Source: Asterias rubens
Lineage: Eukaryota; Echinodermata; Asteroidea; Forcipulatida; Asteriidae
Length of the DNA stretch: 64,000 bases
Assembly: GCF_902459465.1 (NCBI RefSeq)
Contig: NC_047072.1
Span: 16,783,776-16,847,775, forward strand
Direction: 5' to 3'
Part shown: piece after piece, positions 55,401-63,081 of the stretch
How the letters are laid out: each line of letters opens with the position of its first letter
How positions within the stretch are numbered: the first letter of the stretch is position 1
Position numbers and translations under genes: made by a program
The notes under the pieces: generated by a model
Told to the model about the DNA's origin: nothing
Database searches by the model: none
What the model saw: only the letters and a program-made list of their open reading frames with translations

Positions 55401-58400
55401 CATGTACATGTATGTACCTTAGTTATACAGGTACATGTAGTATAACCCCATTATTGTTACAAAGTACAGTCCTCTCCATGAGAAATGCATACAGTGTGCA
55501 ACAGCTAGCTCTATTGATGGCACATGTGCTATACCTATCAACTTTATACACTCCTTAATTTAAGTGGATGTACTCCTTTCACAGAGGGAACTATCATGCT
55601 ATTTTGTGTGAAGAAAAAACAAACATTGGATTCCTGCCCTGTATTTTCTTTTTCTTTAAAATAGCTGGATCGTAGAATTCACGCCCAAATAAAAATAATT
55701 ACTAATAAGGTTTATCGCGAAAGTATCAAGAGAAGGCGCTGTTGAATCCACATAAAGATAAAGCAGCATAACAATACATACATTGCGGTCGTCGAACATG
55801 TCAAATGACCCCTCTGCCTACCCACAACGCATTGGGGTTCTGAATAGCGATAAGCCTTATGGGATATATGCATATTTACTACGAGGAGTACTTAGTGCAC
55901 CCTTTGACACACCATGCTGTTGACGCTCGTTCTTTAGGATGACTCAACAAGTCTCGGTTTCCTGTTCACGGAAATCAATGAGCGCTGGCCTGGATTGTTA
56001 GCCACCTCACAGTGTACATAAACAACACCATCAAGAGTTGAATCCAAAGATATGACCAAGAGATCTTTGTTTCATATCCATAATACATGGACACAATTTC
56101 ACAGAGCTGCGCATACAAATTTGCTAGCACAACACAATTCTGCTTACCAGAATAAGGTTACCTGAGCTTGTACCTGTATTACGTGTCCTGCTTAGTTGTG
56201 CTTAGCAGAAAAATAAGCAATGCTTTCTGCTTTTAAGCAGCTCTGTGAAATTGGGCCATGGACACAACTTTTTAATGTGGCTATTACAGAGTATGCAAGG
56301 AGAATGGAAAGGTTGCACTTCCCAAGCAGGAACCAAAAACACACCAACCTTTACATTTGTTTTTTATATCAATATAAACCACAAGGGAAACTGACTTTGG
56401 GTAAATTTTGAAATATTTTTGGGGTTGAACAAATAATTGACTAGAGTGGGATTTGAACCAACGACCTCCGGATTAACATGCCGGCGCTCTACCAACTGAG
56501 CTATCTAGCCCTATGTTGGCGGTGTCCCTATTTTGTCAATATCTTTGTTCGGGGGTGCCAGTCAGAAGCCATACAACTGTTAACTGGGCACCGTGTAGTT
56601 TTTTTTTTCAGCTAACTTTTTTTCTAGTTCTCTGTGACACAAACACTGAAGAGGAAATCAGCTAGAGCAGATATCATTATAGAGAACTGTTAGTGTTAGG
56701 CTCACAACTTCTGACAAATGTGACATGTACATTTAGACAGATCTTGCTTTGTAAAACAAAAACAAGTTCACACCCATGATACACTCGTGATTATGTTACT
56801 TGTGATCAGTCCCTAAAGAAATCTTGCTTAGCAAACATATTAAAATCCATTAAGTAATAGTTTGAGGTTAAGCAGCTCTATACAGGGAGGGCTCTTGTTC
56901 ATGGACTCTAGTGAACCATGGAGGAAGAACTTCCTCCATGAGTGAACTGACAAGCTAACTGGTCCCTATGGCTAGTCACTGAAACAGTAAAACAGTAGGC
57001 TGGTTACCTTTTAGGTTACTCCGAGGTATTTAGTTTCAAGTTCCCACATCATACATGTAATTAACTGAAAACTGATTAACCTTGTCACAATGTTATTAAT
57101 AGTACAAGGACTGGTGTATGGTGGACGAGGCTTATCAATCAATAATTAATAATCAATAATTAATAATCAATCCAACACTCGTACATTGTCCTAACATGTA
57201 CATAGTCATAGGGACCTACATGTACGTATGTTAATCCACATGGACAATGGAATATGGAGCATGGACTTAACATCAATTTACATCTTACAAAATTATTTAC
57301 ATTTTACATTCAATGGTTAGCCACTACTTCATGTACACATTGTTATAAATTGATGTAAAAAAATGTTTAATGCGAACAACCCATATTGCCTCTGGCATAT
57401 ATATATTTAATACAAGATTTTGCACAGCACTAAAGAAGACAAAAAGGAAATCAGGTGATCAACTCATTGCTCATCATCAACTTAACTAAATCCACAGTTA
57501 AAATATTTTCTATCAACTTCAATTTGAGTCTGTTATTTACTTAGTGTCATTTGGTCTGGACAGTGGACACTAGATACAGAGAGATAGTTACCCATCTCCA
57601 TTACACAGACACAAAGAGTTGCCTCATCAAACTCTACTTTAGTTTGATTTACAGATTGTTATATTTGACTGTCTCTACTTTTTCAAAGGGCATACCTATA
57701 TCCAAGCAGTACAGACGGTTCGGCGACGGAATTCTCTAGACTCACTTAAAAAAGAAATTTATTCAAAACGGACAAAATGCAGTACTGAAAACATGACCCA
57801 ATATCAAATATCAGAAAACAACGCGCGGTGAACCTCACCTTACGGATACTTCAACTAACGATGGTCGGTACTTTGCCTTGATAGGTCACCGGTGACAATG
57901 AGAAAGGCTTTATAGCTTAATTGGCTCTGCTTTTTTTTTCCTCCCAGGAACTGGACTTTACCCACTACAGGGTTCTTGAGCAGCGAGATGGATTTCTAAG
58001 AAGGCTGACCGAAAGGTTTTTATCGGAAGGAGGTAATGAACGTCTTCAAGGCCGTCTTTTGGGAATTACTAGCAAAGTGCAGACACCCCAAGAATAAATG
58101 AGAAATAAACACATCCAGAACCCACGATGCACTCCTCTCAAGGAAATAGCAATCTAAGGAGTAATCAAAAAATAAACGGCACCCACTCTCATAGAGCTGG
58201 TTTAAAGAACAAAAAGTGCAGTAGCTTAAGTGCAACTAAATCATGCTTACAAGAATACGGTTACCAGCCAAACTATGTCACATGAACCACATGTGACTGG
58301 TGTCCTGCTCACCACTTTTGCTAAGCAGAAAATTAGCGCACTTAGCACCCAGTACTTGCAGTATGAAGGGCCTACTATGCAGCCAAGGGCCCAATTTCAT

Positions 58401-61400
58401 GACACCACTTTTAAAATTGGGACTCAGACTAATCAAGCTCCCAAAACCATTTTGAACGTAAACACAGTTCAAACATCCTGATTAACACATCATTGCACTA
58501 TGTACCGGTACATCTCAAAAACAATAAACTGAAATATTCTCACTTGACCATCATGTGTTTATATACCTCCTGCTCCTTGCAAAGTTGTGATGTTGTACAA
58601 ACATTCATTTTACCCAAAGTTACACACAGGCACTAAGCTGAACAGGCACAACTTAGCAGATGAGCTGGATTAAAAGTGCATCCATCTTCATGTATCGTGC
58701 ACTGTCATCATTGTTGAGACTAAGAGAGTTCATGTTATAAAATCCTTTATCCATAAGGTAATGCTTCATTGGCTGAGATACCACACCTTGGCTGCATTAA
58801 ATAACACTATGTCTGCAAAGGTACTGTGCAAGTATGTCCATACTGTGATACACACACGCAATGTGTTTGGCAGACTCCGCTGTGCACGTCCTTGTTTTGA
58901 TGTACATGTACGTGTAACAGCATGCACATTAAACCATCTCATCAAAAACATCCCACCATCAAGTACATTTTAATGTATCTATGTGTGTGTACTATCATCA
59001 TAGAGAAAGGACAATGTATGCACTGGACACATCATTGAATCCATGAGTACAACAGTAATGTGATGTCCTTGATTGCAACATGTACATGTACCATCACAGC
59101 TCTCGATTATTACACTGGACTGCAGGCCCCAGCCGTCAATTTCAGCAAACTCTTCCTAACTTAGGATTTATCTTAGGACTTAGGACGGGTTCAGTTCCGT
59201 ATCCAAATATGTAGGCATTCAACCCATCCTAAGTTAGGACGGGTTACACGTCCTACGTGTATAACATGAGTTAGGATTAATCCTGAAATCAGCTGCATGC
59301 CAGTGATTTTAGTGTACATGTAGGGTCAGCAAATCCAGGACCAGACTGGTCTACTGTAACATGTGTACCACCGATGTGTAATAAAAACAAAATTAAAACA
59401 AACAGTGTTTAAATGTTGATTCTGAATATCATGAAAACATTTCTGTTCTGTTGAGTATCAAAGTAACATACAGTATCTTATAAAACAAATGAGATGAATG
59501 TATTCTTCTCCTGCATGTACATGTATTGCTTATCAAACAAAAACAGTTGACAAGATACATTTTGTAGAGAGTACTTTCTCATTTGGATTCTGTTCGTGTA
59601 AAATAAATTACTGTCCAGCACAGAATTTCGAGCCAAAAGCCCTGTGCAAAGTCTTCTAGAATTTTAGCCAAAGAATACAAATTTGACCATGTGTGTGTAG
59701 ATAGCAATACCATAGACATGAACCTCCATGCATGAACCAAGTGTTGTGAGGTTCATATAATTATCAGCATTTGCAAACAGATGGTTAAATCATGGTTTAA
59801 TGAGACTGTACAGCTACATGTACGTGTACAGGGGTACCAACAGCTACAGGGTTAATAATAATGCAAAGGTTAACATTGGGTCTAGGTTACCCGATAACAC
59901 TAACAGGTAAACTGTACCCTACTATAGCCTACATGTTGTAAGAGACTAGATCGAAGATGTCATGCAATCATTGAACTTATCATAAAGAGATAACATGTTT
60001 GACATGAATCAATTAAAAACATTACCGGTGACAGAAAAATAACAAGTTCTGATAATTGTTACTGTTCTTTTTCACAAAGGTAATGGGAATAACAGTGTGC
60101 GAACCTGGTCTTCACTGCATGAATGACATGGTCACTGCATGATAATGACCTTGGCTGGTGGCTGGTCTCTGTGAGTGTTAATGGAACACAGCTTGGTCCA
60201 TTAACAGTGGACAGCCAACAACAACCTGGTCATAACAATGTTTTTCCCTCTGGTGAAAGTGTTTCTCTGAAGGGGCACCAAGGCCAAGAACAAGGTCATC
60301 AATGGACTCCAAACCTTTCAAGTTTAAGGTGATGGCTACACTTTTAAACTAATTTGAAACAAAATCAACTGTCACCACGTCCAAGTTGCCACCTACATGT
60401 CCTCATATAGGGCTGAAATGGGGTTACCCCCTTCACAGCCCTTAAGTGTACAGTGTAGGCAAGGGTATCATCCACTAGGAGCCTGGCTGGTAGAGCAGAA
60501 TGCACTATGAGAGGGCTACTGCCACCAGGGGCATGTTGCCACCTTCATGTACTCCTGGGGCTGAAACATGGCCATCCCTTCCATTCCGTAAGGTTGTATA
60601 AGGCAAGGGTATCATCCACGAGGAACCTGGCTGGTAGTACAGAATGCACTACCTTCCTAACTGTTTACAAAGCAGTATAAAGACAAGGTGCCTCGATCAA
60701 GGGCTTAAGTGTCATGACCTTGTATCAAAGCTACACTCTGCTTCTTGGAACACCAGAGCTTGGGAATACTGGGGAAAGTACACGGTAGACCACTCGGCCA
60801 CAACACGCCACAGTTTAAGGTTATCTTTAAGGTTATTGCTACCATGAAATTGGAAAGTAAAAAGTAAGCCTACAGATTTTTGAGCAGAACTATGAAATTG
60901 CGCCCTGTATAAATTACATGCTGACGTCTGTCTAGACTGTAAACTAATAACCACCATTGAGGTGTAAAATTCTGCATTTTAATTACACCCTTTAAAATAT
61001 AATGAAGTAGGTAAAATACAGACTAAAAATTTATAAACCATCCAGGGGTCTTTCTAATGGAGGTAATGAGATGGAAAATCAGGAATATATTGTGACGAGC
61101 TTGTCTGAATATTTTATATTTGAAAAATAAACGGGGTCCATTTTGAGCGGCATCATATGGCAGGATGCTTGTCACCAACTGTTCTTCATTAGAAATATAA
61201 AACAAATCTAATTTTTAGGGTCATTACCAAAGTATACCCCTAGCATGGTAGGGCCCTAATGCAGAAAATCTGGAGCGGTTTTGTCCACACAGGAAGAATT
61301 TCTGAAATTGGAATACAAAATCTGAGAAATGTTTAAAGCCATTAACACTTCTCAAATTCAAATTTGTAGGGATAAAAAGTTATAACTATTTCCACAACCG

Positions 61401-63081
61401 CAGTCTTTCAAAGTGAAAAGTTTCTAAAAATGCATTTATCAAAAGCTGTTGTATATCTTTCCGAGCAAGTTTGTATTGCAATTGGTTTCTAAAGTCATTA
61501 CCAAAGGTATACAGACCCTTTAAAATCTACTGGAGGAAAAAAAGACAATAAAACAAATAGAGATCCCCAGATGGTACTGACAAACAAAAGACAACCCTGT
61601 ATGCAAATATCAAAACATTGAAATAAAGCCCCTGGATTGCATATGATGGGTGACACATCAGAACAAAGACAAACAAGTTAATATTAAAAAAAAAATCTCC
61701 AGAGGGAATTTTTATCATTTAGAAACTCAATTTCAGTATTAAGCCTACCAAACTTCAAAGATTTACATCCTCATCTTTAAGCTCCATGAAGAACAAATTA
61801 TTTATTTAAACTTCTTTATTTTAATGCAATTGTAAATCTTCTGTGCCCACACAGGTTTACGGTACATTAATTTAAAGTCCCCTAACATCTGAAAACTAAT
61901 TGCCATTGAGCACTGCAGCAAATGGCGCACGGTGTCTTCAATGCCTAGATTGTGCACAAAAAGACACCGCAGTTGGTAATTTTTTTACCAATTTTATTTT
62001 GTCGGATTGGTCTTTAAGACAAATTGTCAGTATCACTATAGTGATTTGTATTGTGACCTAACACTTTACTTAGCAACTACGATTCATTTGCAGTTGCGAC
62101 AATCTTAGCTCTTTGTGAAATTGGCACCAGGCCTATAATGTATGGTTCATTTTTTGAAAGGGCAAGCACATTATGAGGAAATTGTTAATTTCTACTGGAG
62201 CAATTCAAGGGCACCAAGGCAATGACCAGGGGGCACGAAGGCAATTGCCTTTGTTGCGTCCGTGAAGTACTGCACTGTATCAGGCCTATCAGAAACACTG
62301 TCAGTTTATGAAATGTTAACTTTATTCAACAATATTCAAAAATGCATTTATTGTACTGGGACAACAGATGTGGGTGGATTTTGTTTGAGCCCCGGACTAT
62401 TTAAATTGATAGTCAAATGAGCGCAGGATTGAAAGCATTTATTTACAAGAGCGAAACATTTCTAGTTTACTTATTGAGTTCTGTGCAAATACAGCCGACA
62501 AAAATATAAAAATAAATGGGTGTGTTAAAAGATGATGGTGACACACAGACTGTGGTCTTATACGTACACAGCTGCTACATGTTGTGACGCCATGTGGTTT
62601 TGTGTATGTGTTTGTGATACATCTCATGGAAGCATTGTGTACAGTATAACACATGGTTGAAATTATTTAAAGTTATTCACTGGGATACATTTACATTGTT
62701 GTACTACGTATATAAACCAACAAAATTAAGAAACAGAAAACAAAGCATGCTTTCTTACACACTACAAAACAAGAAAGATGGAGCATTCACCTTGAGAGTT
62801 CGCATGTTTAGAGATGTCACAACTTCCTTCAGACGGTTCTGATCCCGTCAAAGTGTCCGTACCACCAGAGGTACTACCATTCCCTTCTCCAGTCACAACG
62901 ACCAAGGGTGTATCGGGTGGTTCAGATCCCACCAGTGGAGTCTCCTTGTCTTGGGTAGGTTTAAAGACCTCCGGCTGGGAGGAGGTTTCAGGTGTCGCAC
63001 CTGGCTCCTCAAATGAATTCAATGGTTCTTGGTTGTTAGCGTTTGGTGCTGGAGCGGTGTTAGCTAGAGTGGTTGCGTTTT
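27573..63081 (-). CDS. MAP7/ensconsin-like microtubule-associated protein, 13 exons, 5' end off-window
   Basis: Exons in transcript order: 63081-62791, 53094-52969, 52054-51897, 51098-50678, 38442-38273, 36249-36033, 35664-35311, 34729-34477, 31487-31298, 30908-30804, 30503-30450, 30100-29935 and 28444-27573. Every junction is GT-AG and in phase; the total is 3,377 nt, or 1,124 residues plus a stop. Layout: an acidic, Gly/Ser/Thr-rich N-terminal part; a charged helix (exons 3-4: EKEDRQYKYRSQ, ILERKKRQEQEEL, then RRSWSAFGSRDYSS) matching the MAP7 microtubule-binding coiled coil; Ser/Pro/Arg-rich and Ala/Lys-rich linkers; the MAP7 domain (exons 8-11, from DLTDEERAKQALAERRRQAR to RVEEIMKRARRG), which in the family binds kinesin-1; and a long acidic tail. 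MAP7 proteins coat microtubules and recruit kinesin-1. Vertebrate members are about 750-950 residues, so this one is long. Large introns (12.2 and 9.7 kb) are full of repeats. Confidence 0.88.
28611..29760. other. Intron 12 of the MAP7-like gene
   Basis: Mostly unique AT-rich sequence. It contains a run of TGACTGTCAATGACTG-like short repeats at about 29348-29400 and a remnant palindrome GTCCAAGCTTAAGTTTGGAC at 29267-29286. Confidence 0.5.
29772..29905. mobile_element. Family-B-type palindromic MITE
   Basis: It runs from CAACTTCACAAAGCACTAAG to its inverted partner CTTAGTTCTTTGTGAAATC. The interior is TTGATCTTAAGATGAG. It ends 30 bp before the donor of exon 12. Confidence 0.65.
29935..30100 (-). 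CDS. MAP7-like exon 12
   Basis: Acceptor TTTATTTTCAG and donor TCAG|GTATTT. It codes for an acidic Ser/Gly run (DDASEDGDSGSESGSGSGS), then a Ser/Asn/Leu-rich linker ending NRNKSQLS. Phase 0 in, phase 1 out. Confidence 0.85.
30225..30400 (-). repeat. tRNA-headed SINE fragment, reverse
   Basis: The right part GGCCGGGAATCGAACCGGGG is a reversed tRNA-Gly-like T-arm. The body (GAGGAAAACCGGATGGTCTG, TTGTGGCACAGCAGAGAACC) has no gene-like coding. It lies between exons 11 and 12 of the MAP7-like gene. Confidence 0.6.
30450..30503 (-). CDS. MAP7-like exon 11: RVEEIMKR motif
   Basis: 54 nt, acceptor TTTCTTTTAG and donor TAAG|GTAGGT. It codes for RVEEIMKRARRGAQAKDK. The (R/K)(V/L)EEIMKR block is the most conserved segment of the MAP7 domain and fixes the identification. 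Confidence 0.93.
30804..30908 (-). CDS. MAP7-like exon 10: MAP7 domain helix
   Basis: Acceptor GCTTTTTCAG and donor GAAA|GTAAGG. It codes for RAEEEKIRQEELKKQEVELA, then EKCRKENEERDARKK, continuing the helix in phase 0. Confidence 0.9.
31298..31487 (-). CDS. MAP7-like exon 9: MAP7 domain helix
   Basis: Acceptor CTTTAAAG and donor ACAG|GTAGGA. It is an unbroken Glu/Arg/Lys helix (REEEERIRLEEEERIRMEEE, LAEEHKKAEEERLRKAIEDN) with heptad spacing. Confidence 0.92.
31543..31677 (+). pseudogene. C-terminus of a LINE ORF2 (non-LTR retrotransposon remnant)
   Basis: This is a 44-codon open stretch ending at TAA. It reads GRPTKTMFKTLIAGAG, then NNMEELISCMQERVVWR. This is the tail typical of non-LTR ORF2 proteins after the reverse transcriptase (GRP..T....L......EL...M.DR..WR). 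The rest of the element is absent, a 5'-truncated insertion. It lies about 55 bp from exon 9 of the MAP7-like gene, on the opposite strand. Confidence 0.65.
31865..32115 (+). mobile_element. SINE body with a single 39-bp unit
   Basis: It contains one copy of ATAAATGGGTACCTACGAGG, then ATAGAGGTTGATATTGTG, followed by GGAAAAGCCTTTGGAGCGC and a tail shared with 52605-52720 (GAGAAAGATT, AATGACCAGGG). Confidence 0.7.
32121..32281. mobile_element. Family-B palindromic MITE
   Basis: It runs from GTCGATTTCACAAAACTCTT to AACTCTTTGTAAAATCGACC and is internally very close to the copy at 45017-45183 (shared CCTGYACTGTAGCATGCRGA). Confidence 0.8.
32783..33159 (+). mobile_element. Family-A MITE, near full length
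   Basis: The ends are TTTAAAGGCAGTGGACACTA and AGTCCAGTGTCTTTAA. All internal landmarks are present, with a small deletion near GAAATCGAGC. Confidence 0.82.
33290..33420 (-). repeat. tRNA-derived SINE fragment
   Basis: It contains GGAATTCGAACC, TTTGCCATTCTAGAGTA and GGCAAGAGGCAGTTCGAGTG. The same sequence recurs, diverged, at 33919-34030. Confidence 0.6.
33656..33917. mobile_element. Family-C palindromic MITE, longest copy
   Basis: GGGCCCAATTTTATAGAGCT at the left is inverted at the right as AGCTCTATGAAATTGGGCCC. Inner inverted pairs include TTGATAAAAACAGGATTACC. The segment CAAATTTGTTTGCTTAGCAG is duplicated at the right end. Confidence 0.85.
33919..34030 (-). repeat. tRNA-derived SINE fragment
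   Basis: CCTTTGCCATTCTAGAGTAG and GGCAGCTAGAGGCAGTTCCA match 33290-33420. It abuts the preceding MITE directly. Confidence 0.55.
34052..34460 (+). mobile_element. tRNA-Leu(CAA)-like SINE with doubled head and A-rich tail
   Basis: The main head 34140-34225 folds like tRNA-Leu: A box GGCCGAGTGGTTAA, loop ATTCAAG with CAA at the anticodon position, long variable arm (TGATCAGCAGAG) and B box GGTTCGAATCT. A degenerate head precedes at 34052-34121. The body (CGGCCAGGCTTCGGACTGAT) and tail (AATAAAGTAAAAAATAAAAT) follow. The tail lies within 20 bp of the donor of exon 8. Confidence 0.82.
34477..34729 (-). CDS. MAP7-like exon 8: start of MAP7 domain
   Basis: Acceptor CTCTCCACAG and donor TCAA|GTAAGT. 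After a Ser-rich stretch and a PQAQPQAQPQ repeat comes DLTDEERAKQALAERRRQAR, then EKAEREAELERQRQEQL, the conserved opening of the MAP7 family domain. Confidence 0.92.
35054..35186. mobile_element. Family-B palindromic MITE
   Basis: It runs from GGGTCGATTTCACACAGGGT to ATCTTTGTAAAATCCACCCC. It contains GGACAAGTAACCCTTCC and ACTCAAGATAAGACTAGTC. Confidence 0.75.
35311..35664 (-). CDS. MAP7-like exon 7: Thr/Lys-rich and Ala/Glu/Lys repeats
   Basis: Acceptor CATTTGCAG and donor AAAG|GTAAAG. A Thr/Pro/Lys-rich first half is followed by five EKAAAA(A)-type units (residues about 75-100 of the exon), then a KEKEKEKTESKE run. The Ala repeat is written with mixed GCT/GCA/GCG/GCC codons, so it is not a simple triplet expansion. 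Confidence 0.85.
35755..35945. repeat. Family-D repeat (GCACCAAGGCA / AATTGCCTYCGTTGCC)
   Basis: Shared words are GATACTTCACGGAGCCAACA, CCCCTGGTCATTGCCTTAGT and AAGGTGCCCTTTACCAAGGA. Other copies are at about 38570-38660, 39090-39270, 51440-51598 and 62150-62290, with a fragment at 26720-26790. No TIR is seen; it is perhaps a SINE body. Confidence 0.65.
36033..36249 (-). CDS. MAP7-like exon 6: Pro/Arg repeat linker
   Basis: Acceptor GAATTTGCAG and donor GAAG|GTAGGA. It codes for repeated SPR or TPR units (RAPSPRTP, PPSPRQQ, TPRTAP, PSPRTV), which are likely proline-directed phosphorylation sites. Phase 0 in, phase 1 out. Confidence 0.82.
36618..37878. mobile_element. 1.26-kb TIR element with 6-bp target duplication
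   Basis: The ends are CAGGCATGAGAAT and ATTCTCATGCCTG, flanked by CAAACA on both sides (36612-36617 and 37879-37884). It lies inside intron 5 of the MAP7-like gene. The right half is GC-richer and gives a 145-codon ORF at 37181-37618 with no recognisable family. Transposase class not determined. Confidence 0.75.
38273..38442 (-). CDS. MAP7-like exon 5
   Basis: Acceptor TTTCCACTACAG and donor TAAG|GTAAAC. It codes for a Ser/Arg-rich then Ala/Pro-rich linker (HSTPTHMSRPLSATKRSS ... APATAPAPAPAK). It follows a 12.2-kb intron. Confidence 0.82.
39279..39650 (+). other. Unassigned 123-codon open stretch
   Basis: This is an open frame with no hit to any family I know, no clear splice sites, and repeat-like borders (a family-D copy at its left). 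It probably does not code for protein. Confidence 0.2.
40757..41140 (+). mobile_element. Family-A MITE, full length
   Basis: It runs from TTAAAGGCAGTGGACACTAT to the complement terminus AGTGTTCAGTGTCTTTAA, with landmarks intact. Confidence 0.85.
41481..41836 (-). mobile_element. Family-A MITE, reverse
   Basis: It starts AAGACATGGACACTATTGGT and ends AAGTGTCCACTGCCTTTAAA. It lies 340 bp from the + copy at 40757, so the pair could form a long intronic inverted repeat. Confidence 0.83.
42255..42330 (-). repeat. tRNA-like SINE head, reverse
   Basis: TAGGGTTCGAACCTACAACC is a reversed B-box region, followed by ACTGCAAGTCCTGCAGG in the anticodon-arm position. The acceptor arms do not pair, so it is a pseudo-tRNA. 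Confidence 0.5.
44633..44659 (-). CDS. Candidate 27-nt microexon of the MAP7-like gene
   Basis: In reverse it lies between AAAG and the consensus donor CAGAG|GTAAGT. At 27 nt it keeps the exon 4-exon 5 frame and would add nine mostly basic residues (SNNVRRRIR). Alternatively the ATG within it could start a short isoform. Transcript evidence is lacking and the acceptor has a poor pyrimidine tract. Confidence 0.25.
45017..45183. mobile_element. Family-B palindromic MITE, long form
   Basis: It runs from GAGGATTTCACAAAACTCTT to AACTCTTTGTGAAATCCACC. It shares the GCACTGTAGCATGCGGACCT centre with 32121-32281. Confidence 0.8.
45482..45535 (+). repeat. 3' half of a tRNA-Asn-like SINE head
   Basis: CCGGAGGTTGTTGGTTCAAA, then TCCCGCTCTAGTCAAT, is the same as the T-arm end and immediate tail of the element at 56439-56510 (reverse). 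Confidence 0.6.
46771..47073. mobile_element. TIR MITE interrupted by a second MITE
   Basis: The outer ends CCTTTTCAAATCCAAGG and GTGGTTTCGAAAAGG belong to the family at 16771-16939. The insert 46801-46947 has its own ends (ATAGGAGATT / GTCCCCTAT) and an inverted pair TAGGTGGCAGCAGACTTA / TAAGTCTGCTGCCACCA. Confidence 0.78.
50227..50371. mobile_element. TIR MITE, CCCTTGCAACGCGGAACGTA ends
   Basis: CCCTTGCAACGCGGAACGTACC and GGTACGTTCCGCATTGTGCA are inverted with few mismatches. The interior contains GTCCGCCATTTTGGG and CCCAGAAGGCGGAAATGG, a second inverted pair. Confidence 0.75.
50477..50531. repeat. Perfect 24-bp inverted repeat with 7-nt loop
   Basis: TGCATGCTGGTCTAGCTAGC plus GATC is followed by CAAGTTT and the exact complement. 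An outer diverged inverted pair (GACCAAAGCGCAAATAC / GTATTTGCAAAAAGGTC) spans 50427-50582. It sits about 150 nt past the donor of MAP7-like exon 4. Confidence 0.9.
50678..51098 (-). CDS. MAP7-like exon 4: end of coiled coil and Ser-rich linker
   Basis: Acceptor TTTTACAG and donor GCAT|GTAAGC. It begins ARKEAIVRRSRERSDNAREK, then RRSWSAFGSRDY, which resembles the family's 'KRWSWGG'-type segment. A 100-residue linker ends MSSPNLA. At 421 nt it is the largest internal exon. The long + strand ORFs here are its antisense shadow. Confidence 0.85.
51440..51598. repeat. Family-D repeat
   Basis: AAAGGGCAAGGGCACCAAGG, TTTCTCCCTGGTAAAGGGCA and GAGGCAATTGCCTTCGTTGC match the other family-D copies. It is close to the acceptor side of MAP7-like exon 4. 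Confidence 0.7.
51897..52054 (-). CDS. MAP7-like exon 3: start of N-terminal coiled coil
   Basis: Acceptor GTTTTAG and donor ACTG|GTGAGT. It codes for a highly charged continuous helix (SKRREKEDRQYKYRSQQLDT, KRLQEIRHKE, ILERKKRQEQEEL), as in the MAP7 microtubule-binding region. Confidence 0.85.
52198..52720 (+). mobile_element. tRNA-headed SINE with expanded internal tandem repeat
   Basis: The head 52204-52286 (GTCATGGCCGAGCAGTTCAG ... GGATTCGAATCCTGGTCATG) is tRNA-Leu-like. The array follows, then a body and tail (AAATAGCCTTTTAAGCCCTC, AATGACCAGGG) matching 31910-32030. Confidence 0.78.
52292..52604 (+). repeat. 39-bp tandem array, eight units
   Basis: The unit TATAAATGGGTACCTGCGAG, then GGTAGAGGTTGATATTGTG, starts at 52292 (40 bp), 52332, 52371, 52410, 52449, 52488, 52527 and 52566. 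Units are almost identical. The period is a multiple of 3, so a spurious 13-residue-repeat ORF appears. Confidence 0.97.
52736..52888. mobile_element. TIR MITE, GGGTGCGTTCGTTTAGCTCC ends
   Basis: The ends are near-perfect inverted (right end GGAAGCTAAACGAACGCACC). An inner inverted pair GACGAACGTG / CACGTTCGTC is also present. Same family as 8600-8852. It is 80 bp from MAP7-like exon 2. Confidence 0.85.
52969..53094 (-). CDS. MAP7-like exon 2
   Basis: Acceptor TATTTTTCAG and donor CCTA|GTAAGT (reverse). It codes for a hydrophilic linker (EEDSNRSSSQVRSENGERAR ... PPTRSRAQP). Phases 1 and 1 agree with both neighbours. Confidence 0.78.
54231..54463. mobile_element. Foldback element, 94-bp arms
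   Basis: Arms 54231-54324 and 54370-54463 are inverted with only about two mismatches. The 45-nt loop contains another hairpin (ATAATTTTGGT / ACCAAAATTAT). A half copy is at 16238-16330. Confidence 0.9.
56093..56260. mobile_element. Family-C palindromic MITE
   Basis: ACACAATTTCACAGAGCTGC is inverted as GCAGCTCTGTGAAATTGGGC. The interior has AGAATAAGGTTACCTGAGCT. Confidence 0.75.
56439..56510 (-). repeat. tRNA-Asn(GTT)-like SINE head
   Basis: In reverse it forms a near-complete cloverleaf. There is a 7-bp acceptor stem (GGCTAGA / TCTAGTC with one G-T), a D arm GCTC...GAGC, an anticodon loop ATGTTAA with one mismatch in its stem, and a T arm GTTGGTTCAAATCCCAC with one mismatch. A 3' half copy at 45482 shares the same downstream bases, so this is a dispersed SINE, not a single tRNA gene. 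Confidence 0.6.
58187..58400. mobile_element. Family-C MITE, diverged
   Basis: CTCATAGAGCTGGTTTAAAG, then ACGGTTACCAGCCAAAC, then GTGACTGGTGTCC, ends near GGGCCCAATTTCATG. One end has been rearranged. Confidence 0.6.
59131..59293. mobile_element. Family-B palindromic MITE
   Basis: CCGTCAATTTCAGCAAACTC runs to GAGTTAGGATTAATCCTGAAATC. The centre has CCATCCTAAGTTAGGACGGG. Confidence 0.7.
60390..60670 (-). repeat. Two tandem pieces of the Leu-type SINE body
   Basis: GGGCTGAAATGGGGTTACCC ... GGGTATCATCCACTAGGAGC ... CTGGTAGAGCAGAATGCACT recurs about 137-144 bp later in diverged form, both in reverse orientation relative to 34225-34400. Confidence 0.65.
62791..63081 (-). CDS. MAP7-like exon 1 of those visible
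   Basis: Acceptor CTTAAACAG (reverse) and donor CAAG|GTGAAT. It codes for 97 residues, low complexity, rich in Gly, Ser, Thr, Pro and acids (PDTPLVVVTGEGNGS). It starts with two bases of a split codon, so earlier exons exist beyond 64000. No family motif here; the assignment rests on phase and strand. Confidence 0.68.

Larger units (their letters stand above)
53095..62790 (-). other. 9.7-kb intron of the MAP7-like gene
   Basis: It contains the 94-bp inverted repeat (54231-54463), family-C copies (56093-56260, 58187-58400), a tRNA-Asn-like SINE head (56439-56510), a family-B copy (59131-59293), Leu-SINE body fragments in tandem (60390-60670), a family-D copy (62150-62290), poly-G (55109-55124) and ACATGTACATGT runs. 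No certain exon is seen. Confidence 0.65.

Noticed and set aside
56439-56510. Functional tRNA-Asn gene
   Set aside because: Stem mismatches in the anticodon and T arms, and a partial copy at 45482 with the same trailing bases, point to a SINE head.
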